NCBI GenBank assembly: GCA_037440765.1
Contig: JBBITL010000080.1
Span: 1 to 18,952 of the forward strand
From: DTKY01 sp037440765
Lineage (GTDB): Bacteria; Acidobacteriota; Terriglobia; Bryobacterales; Bryobacteraceae
Length of the DNA stretch: 18,952 nucleotides
Reading direction: 5' to 3'
Part shown: positions 12,939 through 18,952 of the stretch, piece after piece
Layout: each line of letters begins with the position of its first letter
How positions within the stretch are numbered: the first letter of the stretch is position 1
The notes under the pieces: generated by a model
What the model was told of the DNA's origin: nothing
Databases searched by the model: none
Seen by the model: only the letters and a program-made list of their open reading frames with translations
Translations under genes and position numbers: made by a program

Positions 12939-15675
12939 ATGGTGAAAATGTTTCGATTATCTGACAGGACTTATCTGGGGTTGCTGCGCGGCCTTGCGCG
13001 TTTGGCTGGAGTTGCGGCGCTCGCGGGACTTTGCGCCGCGCAGGCCGGCGGCCAACAGGTGGCATTGTCACTCGGCTCTGGCTCGGGCTTGCCCGGCTCG
13101 ACCGTCACCCTGGCGATGACCATGACGGCGAGCGGAGGGGCGCAGCCGTCGGGCCTTCAGTGGACATTGAGCTACTCGCCGTCCGCAATCACCGGCGTTG
13201 TTGGGGCAGTCGGGCCGGCTGCCTCGGCAGCCGGCAAGTCCTTGCAGTGCAGCTACGGGAGCGGGACCGCAACATGTCTGGTGGTGGGCATCAACGACAC
13301 CACGATCGGAAACGGAACGGTGGCCACGTTCGCCTTCACCATCGCCCCGGGGGCGGCCAGCGGGAGCCTGCCTGTGGTCCTCAGCGCCCTCTCGTCTGCG
13401 AGTGGCAGTGGGAGCATGATACCCACCGGCGGGAGCGACGGCGGAATCACGGTGCTCCCCCTTACTCCGCCCGTGACGGTGAGCAGCCTGGCCTGTGTGC
13501 CGCAGAACGTGAATGCTCCGGGATCGTCCACGTGCACAGTGACACTCAGCAGCGCGGCTCCCGCCGGCGGGTTTGCCGTCACCCTTTCGGATAACAGCGC
13601 CAGCGTCANNNNNNNNNNNNNNNNNNNNNNNNNNNNNNNNNNNNNNNNNNNNNNNNNNNNNNNNNNNNNNNNNNNNNNNNNNNNNNNNNNNNNNNNNNNN
13701 NNNNNNNNCGCTCATCACAGCCAGTTGCGGCGGCGCCACGCAGACCTTCACCCTGAACCTGGTTTCGCCGGCCCAGTTGTCCGGGCTGAGCTGCACGCCC
13801 GGCTCCCTCGGCAGCGGCCAGAGCTCCACCTGCACGGTGACCTTGACCAAGGCCGCCACCGCCACGACGGCCGTCGCGCTATCGAGCAGCACGGGCCTGC
13901 TCAGCGTGCCGGCCAGCCTCACCATCAACACCGGCGCCGCCAGCGGAAGCTTCACCGCCACGGCGGGCACGGTGACGAGCGACCAGAGCGCCACCCTGAC
14001 GGCCAGCTTTGGAGGCCAGAGCCGCACGGCCACGGTCAGCCTGGTGGCCGCCACCGTGGTGAGCGGCCTGTCTTGCAGCCCCTCCAGCGTGAACGCCCCG
14101 GGCTCCTCGACCTGCACGGTGACGCTCAGCAAGGCGGCTCCCGCCGGCGGGTTTGCCGTCACCCTTTCGGATAACAGCGCCAGCGTCAGCACGCCGTCCG
14201 GCGTGACGGTGGCCGCGGGCTCGGCCAGCGCCCAGTTCACCGCCACGGTTTCCTCGGTGAGCACCGATCAGGCCGCGCTCATCACAGCCAGTTGCGGCGG
14301 CGCCACGCAGACCTTCACCCTGAACCTGGTGGCGACTGCCTTGGCGCAGGAGCAGATTGCAGGGCTTGACTGCAAGAAACTGACCCTTGGCGCCGGCCAG
14401 AGCACTACATGCACCGTGGAGATGACAAGGCGGGTGACGGCTGCGACTGTGGTGAGTCTGTCAAGCAGCAGTGGCGTGTTGAGCGTGCCGCCGCAAGTGA
14501 CTGTCCAGGCGGGTTCATCCTCTGCGGCCTTCACGGCCAGGGCGGGCTACACGAGTGTCCCTGTAGACGTGACCCTCACAGCGATTCTCCCGGGCAGTTC
14601 CGCTCACAGAGTGATCAGGGTCCTGGCCGCTGCCCTGCCGAAGGTCAAGGCCCCGAGTCATGTGGGAGCGAGCGTGTCAGCGCCGGTCCGGTTCAGCATC
14701 TCGGCCGAGGATCCGCAGGGACTGCCCACCAGTCTGTCGGTTGCAGGACTGCCAACAGGTGCCAGTTACGACAGGACGACAGAGGAATTCACCTGGACGC
14801 CAGGCGAAGGCCAGGACGGCGAGTTCACGGTGTCTGCCACGGCCGCAAACAGCGCCGGCGCCACTTCCACCGAGGAAATCCGGATCAGGGTGCTCAAGGA
14901 CAAAGCATCCGTCGCCACCATACGGAACTCGGCGGACCTGAGCAGCGACAGCTTCTGTAGTCCGGGGAGTTGGGCAAGCCTTTTCGGCGTAGCTTTCACC
15001 ACGCTGGATCCGGTCGTCGCCGCGGAGGTTCCGCTTCCCGCCAGGCTGGGAGGAGTAGAGGTGAGGATCAACGATTCACCCGTTCCTCATCTGTTTGTGT
15101 CCGAATCGCAGATCAACTTCCAGTGTCCCCGGCTCCCGCAGCCGTGGGTGCACCGGCCTGGGGTGGCGTACATCGAGTCGGAGTTGCAGGTAACGGTCAG
15201 GGCGGAGACCGGGGTCACGACGGCTCCGTTCACGGGCATCATGCGCGAGGCGGCGCCCGGGCTGTTCACTGTGGACGCCTCCGGCAGCGGCCAGGGCGCG
15301 GTGCTGATCGCGGGCTCATACGAGCTGGCCGGTCCCAGGAACGGGGCATTCCCGGGCAGGCCGGCGCGGGGCGGGGAGTATCTGGCCATATTCGCCAACG
15401 GGCTGGGGGAGGCGGAAGAGGAGGTTCCGGTGGGCTCGCCGGCGCCACTGGACCGCGTGATCCGGCTGCGGAACACGGTACGCGTGATGCTTGGCGGAGT
15501 GCCGGTCGAGCCGGAGTTTGCGGGACTCGCTCCGGGAGCGGTCGGCCTGAATCAGATCAACGTGCGTGTTCCGGAAGGCACGCCGGCCGGTCCGGCCGTC
15601 CCGCTGCGTGTGGAAGTAGTGCAGAGCAACGGGACGATCGTCTCCTCCAACCAAGTCACCGTGGCCATCGAGTAG
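12939..15675 (+). CDS. large secreted cohesin / Ig-repeat / Solibacter C-terminal domain protein (paralogue 2, contains assembly gap)
   Basis: This has the same architecture as the gene at 9526. The signal peptide is at 1-38, and the cohesin-like domain starts at residue 41 (VALSLGSGSGLPGSTVTLAM, Cys 104/113). Four Ig-like repeats in A-B-A-B order follow, then a putative-Ig domain (APSHVGASVSAPVRFSI) and the Solibacter-type C-terminal domain (YLAIFANGLGEA, GLAPGAVGLNQINV). The ATG at 12939 has GGAAGG 5 bases upstream. A 100-N run interrupts the first A repeat. With 100 bases the frames on either side disagree, but an 87-base gap, the length predicted from the matching repeat, joins them into one 907-residue protein. 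It should be annotated as one gene and not as two ORFs. Compared with paralogue 1, the C-terminal domain has an insertion (LPQPWVHRPGVAYIESE). There is no anchor or sorting tail. Confidence 0.82.
13554..13763 (+). repeat. 197-base repeat, copy 1, interrupted by the assembly gap
   Basis: Bases 13554-13608 equal 14134-14188, and 13709-13763 equal 14276-14330. Each match is exactly 55 bases and is broken by a mismatch on its outer side. The middle is unsequenced. It belongs to the first A-type Ig repeat and the start of the next. Confidence 0.85.
13609..13708. other. assembly gap (100 N placeholder)
   Basis: This run of exactly 100 N is the usual placeholder for a scaffold gap of unknown size. 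Both flanks are 55-base exact matches to the ends of the segment at 14134-14330, so the missing sequence is probably the 87 bases corresponding to 14189-14275. That length is a multiple of three and restores the reading frame. Confidence 0.95.
14134..14330 (+). repeat. 197-base repeat, copy 2 (complete)
   Basis: This is the complete copy of the repeat that flanks the gap. It codes for the segment from AAPAGGFAVTLSDNSASV through AGSASAQFTATVSSVSTDQ to GGATQTFTLNLV in the second A-type Ig repeat. The offset to copy 1 is 567 bases when an 87-base gap is assumed, i.e. 189 codons. Confidence 0.85.
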
Positions 15676-15743
15676 CGGCAAACCGGGACAGGCACGCCGT
15701 TCGACGCTTCCGGCCGGTGGATAGAATCGGATACATTGGATAC

Positions 15744-15833
15744 GGAGGAATGGCCGAGCGGTCGAAGGCGGCGGTCTTGAAAACCGTTAGGGTCGAAAGG
15801 CCCTCGGGGGTTCGAATCCCTCTTCCTCCGCCA
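15744..15833 (+). tRNA. tRNA-Ser(UGA)
   Basis: This is a 90-base class II tRNA. The acceptor arm pairs GGAGGAA (15744-15750) with TTCCTCC (15823-15829), with discriminator G and an encoded CCA (15831-15833). The D arm starts TGGCCGAG. The anticodon loop CTTGAAA gives anticodon TGA, flanked by GCGGT/ACCGT. A long variable arm (TTAGGGTCGAAAGGCCCTCG) precedes the T arm GGGTTCGAATCCC. The long variable arm and anticodon identify serine. A -10-like TAGAAT (15722-15727) lies 16 bases upstream. It sits between two protein genes on the same strand. Confidence 0.97.
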
Positions 15834-16428
15834 GTTCTCAAGATGGAGCGGCCCAGCGGGCGTGCTTCCGGCCCTAGCGGTTCAGACCATGCCGCAGCGT
15901 GGCCTGCGAGCGCCGCCGCCCTAAACCCAGCAAACGCCGGCAGCGGGCGTCGATCCGGTAGATGACGGTCAGAAAGCCGCCGGCCCCCAGGCCGCGCGGT
16001 TCCTCACAGCCGGCCAATGCGCACTCTGTGCCGCAACCGTCACTGGCGCAGGCTGGACCACAACAAGGCCGTAAGCGTCGGGCGAGCTGCATCTTGACGC
16101 GCGGCGCGGTGGAGGCTGCGGGTTGCGGGTGGCCCAGGCTGCGGGGGTGAACTCGGCAAGCCGCTGGATTGACGGACGGGTCAGGCCGGGCAGCACCGCA
16201 ATCGGGCAGTCGCGGACGGGGATGTGGAACATCCGACAGAGTCAGTGCCCGCCGACCAGCACAGTGGGGCTGTGCATGGAAGCGGAGCCCCGCTAGCGCA
16301 GCCATCGGAGAAGTCCCGCCCTCGGCCGGACCAAGACGCCGCCGCGGCGGGTCCCTTTTGCTCCGCCCTCGACAGCCGCGGAGAACTGGAGTGCGCGTAC
16401 CAGGGGGCTACGATACACTGACGGGAAC
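15834..16428. other. intergenic region downstream of tRNA-Ser, no gene seen
   Basis: About 600 bases separate the tRNA from the glycosyltransferase gene, and no ORF has both a ribosome site and a recognisable product. Small perfect inverted repeats occur: GGATGT (16220-16225) with ACATCC (16229-16234), and GCACAG (16259-16264) with CTGTGC (16270-16275). I found no second copy of the tRNA 3' end in the window, so there is no evidence of an integrated element. Confidence 0.4.
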
Positions 16429-16433
16429 GGGAG
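16429..16433 (+). promoter_or_regulatory. ribosome binding site deciding the TTG start of the GT-flippase gene
   Basis: GGGAG at 16429-16433 lies 5 bases before TTG at 16439. The next in-frame ATG (16469) lies inside the first beta strand of the glycosyltransferase (ISVVMPAYR) and would remove it, so the TTG is the better start. Confidence 0.6.
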
Positions 16434-16438
16434 AGTGT

Positions 16439-18913
16439 TTGAATCCGAATCCGAGGATTAGCGTCGTCATGCCCGCGTATAGAGCTGCGGGCTACATTGC
16501 GACGGCGCTGGAATCGGTTTTCGCGCAGACCTGGAGCGACTACGAGGTAATCGTCGTCAATGACGGATCGCCGGACACGGAAGAACTGGAGCAGGCGATT
16601 GGGCCCTACCGCCACCGGATTACCTACCTAGTGAAGCCGCATGGAGGTGAAGCCTCCGCCCGGAACGCGGCAGCTAGAGAGGCTCAAGGAGAGTGGATCG
16701 CTGCACTAGATGCGGATGATTACTGGGCGCCTGAATACCTCGCGACCCAGGTGCGCTTCCTGGAAGACCATCCCGACGCCGACATTGTGTATGGCGACGG
16801 GATCCTGTTCGGGGATGTGCCAGAGTCCGGGAGACGGTATACCGAGATCTGCCCCTCCAACGGGGAGGTGGATTTCGCCGCCTTGGTAGAAGCGCGATGC
16901 ATCCTCCTCCACAGCGCCACGCTCGTGCGACGGCAGTTGCTATTTGATGTGGGTCTCTTCGACGAGTCCCTGGTGACCGGTACGGACTACGATCTGTGGC
17001 TCCGGGCGGCGAAGCTAGGCCGGGTCATCCGTTACCACGGGCATGCTCTGGCTTACTACCGGAGGCACGCGGCAAGCCTGATAGCCAACCCGGTCCGGGC
17101 CACAGCCAACTACCTGCGGATACTTGAGAAGACGCGCCAGACACCGGGGCTGACCGCAGCGCAAGCGGCTTGTCTCGATCGTCGTATCCCGATCGTCCGC
17201 GCGTTTTTGGATAAACTTGAGGCAAAGCAGGCGCTGGAGGCCGGGGACACCGAGAGCGCCTACCCACGGCTGGTTGGCGCGCACGCGGTCCTGGGGGAGC
17301 GCCGGCTGAAGCTGGCGGCCGGGGCGGTGAGGAGGGCGCCGCGCCTGGCGGTGGCGGCTTACCGCTTCCGCTCCTTTTTGCAACCCCAGCACAATGCCGG
17401 GCTGCACGCTCAGCCGGACGGCGGCCTCACGCGGCGCGCGGCCTGGCTATTCACCGCCAAGGCGCTGGCCATGGTGCTCGCCATTGCGTTGCCCATGATC
17501 CTGGCGCGCAGGCTGAGCATGCAGGAGTTCGGCGTCTACAAGCAGGCCTTCCTGATAGCGAACAGCTTTGTGAGCCTGATGTCGCTGGGCATGGGCATGA
17601 GCGCCTTCTACTTTCTGCCCCGCGAGTCGCTCAAGAGGTCTTCGGTCGTTTCGAACATCATCGCGTTTCTGGGCGGGGTGGGGGCCGTAAGCCTTGCCGG
17701 ACTGGTGCTGTTCCCCGGGCTTGTCGTCCTGGTCACGCGGGAACCCGTTGCAGGCAGCTACAGCCCGCTGATCGGGCTGCTCGTGCTGCTGTGGCTTCCG
17801 GGCAACGCGCTGGAGACGCTGGCAATCGCCAACCGGGAAGTACGGCTGGCCGCGATGATCGTGGTCTTGGTTCAGGTGAGCCGCACCGGGCTGCTGGTGG
17901 GAGCGGCGCTGATCTGGGGCTCCGTCACGGCGCTGCTGCTGGCAGCGCTGGCGCAGGCCTTCCTGCAATTTGCAGTGTTGCTCGCCTATGTGCAGGACCG
18001 GTTCTCCGGTTTCTGGAGGGGCTTCGACGCGGGCCTGTTCCGGCGGCAGCTTTCCTACGCGGTCCCGCTCGGCCTGGCGGGGATGCTTTACGCGCTGCAA
18101 GCCGACCTGCATAACTACTTCGTGTCCCACCGGTTCGGCGCCAGCGTGTTCGCCGTCTATGCGGTCGGCTGCTTTCAGTTGCCGCTGATGGGCCTGCTGG
18201 CTGAGTCGATGGCGGCCGTGCTCCTGCCCGAGGTGTGCGACTTACAGAGAAGGAATGAGAAAGCGGCCATCCTGCGGTTGACGCTGGAGGCTTTGCGCAA
18301 GATGGCCCTGGTGGCGTTCCCCCTGTTCGCATATCTTTTCGTGGTACGGCAGGAATTCATCACGTTCCTGTACACTTCGCTGTACCGTGACAGCGTGCCG
18401 ATCTACGCTGTCAATCTGCTGTTGATCCCGATGAGCATCCTGCTGCTGGACCCGGTGCAGCGGGCCTACGCGGAGTACAGGTTCGCACTCCTGTCCCTCC
18501 GGCTGGTGCTGTTCGGCTTCCAGGTCGCGGGGTTGTGGTGGGCGACGGGCAACTACGGTCCTCTGGGCGCGGTATGGGTGGTGGTCCTGGCGGCGGCAGC
18601 GGAGCGCGCAGCGGCAGCGCTGTTGTACGGAAGGGTGCTGGGAGCGAGATGGAGAGACGCCGGGATGCTGATTGGGCCCCTGAAAGTGGCGGCGGCAGCG
18701 GCGGCAGCGGGGCTGGTGTGCCAACTGGCCCACCGTGCTATAGCGGCGGGCAGCGCCAGCTCACTGGCTGTCCTGGTTGTTTGCGCGGGGGTGTTCGGCG
18801 CGAGTTACGCCGCGTTGTTGCTGGTTCTACGCGTGCCGACCGAGAGCGAGATGGCCTTGGTGCGGGCCGGACGATTGGGGAAGGTGTTTGCCCGGGCGCC
18901 ACGGCCTGAATGA
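16439..18913 (+). CDS. fused family 2 glycosyltransferase - Wzx-like polysaccharide flippase
   Basis: This encodes 824 residues in one open frame. Residues 5-310 are a GT-A fold family 2 glycosyltransferase: RISVVMPAYR, nucleotide-binding VVNDGSPD (41-46 for NDGSPD), the DADD metal motif (91-94), GTDYDLWLRA (181-190, the usual E/D catalytic region) and YYRRH (206-210). Residues about 311-335 form a linker. From about 335 to 800 there are 12 or more hydrophobic helices, laid out like an oligosaccharide-unit flippase of the Wzx/MATE-like family (LTRRAAWLFTAKALAMVLAI, RRLSMQEFGVYKQAF, LSYAVPLGLAGMLYAL). The two functions are usually separate genes, in exopolysaccharide clusters. Here one protein could add a sugar to a lipid-linked unit on the cytoplasmic face and flip it. 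There is no internal stop or frameshift. Start is TTG. The protein ends in a short basic tail. Confidence 0.85.
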   Translation: MNPNPRISVVMPAYRAAGYIATALESVFAQTWSDYEVIVVNDGSPDTEELEQAIGPYRHRITYLVKPHGGEASARNAAAREAQGEWIAALDADDYWAPEYLATQVRFLEDHPDADIVYGDGILFGDVPESGRRYTEICPSNGEVDFAALVEARCILLHSATLVRRQLLFDVGLFDESLVTGTDYDLWLRAAKLGRVIRYHGHALAYYRRHAASLIANPVRATANYLRILEKTRQTPGLTAAQAACLDRRIPIVRAFLDKLEAKQALEAGDTESAYPRLVGAHAVLGERRLKLAAGAVRRAPRLAVAAYRFRSFLQPQHNAGLHAQPDGGLTRRAAWLFTAKALAMVLAIALPMILARRLSMQEFGVYKQAFLIANSFVSLMSLGMGMSAFYFLPRESLKRSSVVSNIIAFLGGVGAVSLAGLVLFPGLVVLVTREPVAGSYSPLIGLLVLLWLPGNALETLAIANREVRLAAMIVVLVQVSRTGLLVGAALIWGSVTALLLAALAQAFLQFAVLLAYVQDRFSGFWRGFDAGLFRRQLSYAVPLGLAGMLYALQADLHNYFVSHRFGASVFAVYAVGCFQLPLMGLLAESMAAVLLPEVCDLQRRNEKAAILRLTLEALRKMALVAFPLFAYLFVVRQEFITFLYTSLYRDSVPIYAVNLLLIPMSILLLDPVQRAYAEYRFALLSLRLVLFGFQVAGLWWATGNYGPLGAVWVVVLAAAAERAAAALLYGRVLGARWRDAGMLIGPLKVAAAAAAAGLVCQLAHRAIAAGSASSLAVLVVCAGVFGASYAALLLVLRVPTESEMALVRAGRLGKVFARAPRPE

Positions 18914-18919
18914 GCTGAG

Positions 18920-18952
18920 ATGCGCCGGAAATCAGGGTTGCCGGCGGCTAGC
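18920..18952 (+). CDS. possible start of a further gene (cut by window end)
   Basis: An ATG 6 bases after the flippase stop opens a frame (MRRKSGLPAAS) that runs off the window. The ribosome site is weak. The close spacing would fit a continuing exopolysaccharide operon. It is too short to judge. Confidence 0.25.
   Translation, partial: MRRKSGLPAAS

Noticed and set aside
15656..15841. Minus-strand ORF (61 residues, containing GRGIRTPEGLSTLTVFKTAA)
   Set aside because: It is the antisense reading of tRNA-Ser, a well-known false protein in databases.
15874..16305. 143-residue minus-strand ORF after the tRNA
   Set aside because: It has no ribosome site or recognised domain and looks like random high-GC coding potential. 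The piece GGFLTVIYRID faintly recalls toxin strands but is too short to support a call.
16169..16438. N-terminal extension of the GT-flippase by 90 residues
   Set aside because: The extension is low-complexity arginine/glycine/proline sequence before the GT fold, whereas TTG 16439 has GGGAG 5 bases upstream.
17932..17947. TGGCA…GCA string resembling sigma-54 sites within the flippase gene
   Set aside because: It is inside a coding region and lacks T at position 13. It shows that GG-N10-GC matches arise by chance here, which is why only intergenic sites with extended matches were kept.
1..18952. CRISPR array, insertion sequence or prophage
   Set aside because: There are no regularly spaced short repeats, no complete transposase or phage structural gene, and no terminal inverted repeats. 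The direct repeats present are inside Ig-domain coding sequence.

Overview
The window looks like high-GC chromosomal DNA from an Acidobacteriota bacterium of the Bryobacterales/Solibacter type, probably a draft or metagenome assembly. Two large secreted proteins end in the C-terminal domain typical of Solibacter paralogue families (the TIGR03437 type, with a GLxPGxxGLxQIN core). A third secreted protein carries another domain common in that group. One 100-N gap is present. No taxonomic marker beyond these domains and a tRNA is available, so the placement is an inference.

Layout. (1) 1-1040 is a decayed accessory patch: a small ORF that may be a recombinase tail, a RelE/ParE-type toxin-antitoxin pair on the minus strand, and a truncated, internally deleted remnant of a UDP-N-acetyl-sugar 6-dehydrogenase. 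(2) 1296-6447 is a protein-sorting module. A short secreted protein with a VPDGG-type PEP-CTERM sorting tail is followed by a terminator. Convergent to it is a tightly coupled minus-strand operon: exosortase, then the membrane histidine kinase PrsK, then the sigma-54 activator PrsR. (3) 6595-15675 holds extracellular proteins: a small dockerin-plus-fibronectin-III protein on the minus strand and, on the plus strand, three proteins that begin with cohesin-like domains. Two of the three are ~900-residue paralogues with alternating Ig-like repeats. (4) 15744-15833 is tRNA-Ser(UGA). (5) 16439-18913 is an unusual single gene fusing a family 2 glycosyltransferase to a Wzx-like polysaccharide flippase.

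How it may work together. Exosortases process PEP-CTERM proteins at the inner membrane of exopolysaccharide-producing Gram-negative bacteria. PrsK/PrsR with sigma-54 are known to control such genes in floc-forming bacteria. I see good -24/-12 (sigma-54) promoter matches in front of the PEP-CTERM gene and of the dockerin gene, and weaker ones in front of the cohesin-type genes. The simplest reading is a cell-surface/matrix regulon that combines polysaccharide export (GT-flippase), exosortase-processed surface protein, and secreted cohesin/dockerin proteins that could assemble non-covalently outside the cell. The regulon and the cohesin-dockerin pairing are inferences from sequence and position.

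The 100-N gap at 13609-13708 lies inside the second large paralogue. Its two flanks are each identical, over exactly 55 bases, to the ends of a 197-base segment further downstream in the same gene. The missing piece is therefore most likely 87 bp, which restores one uninterrupted reading frame.
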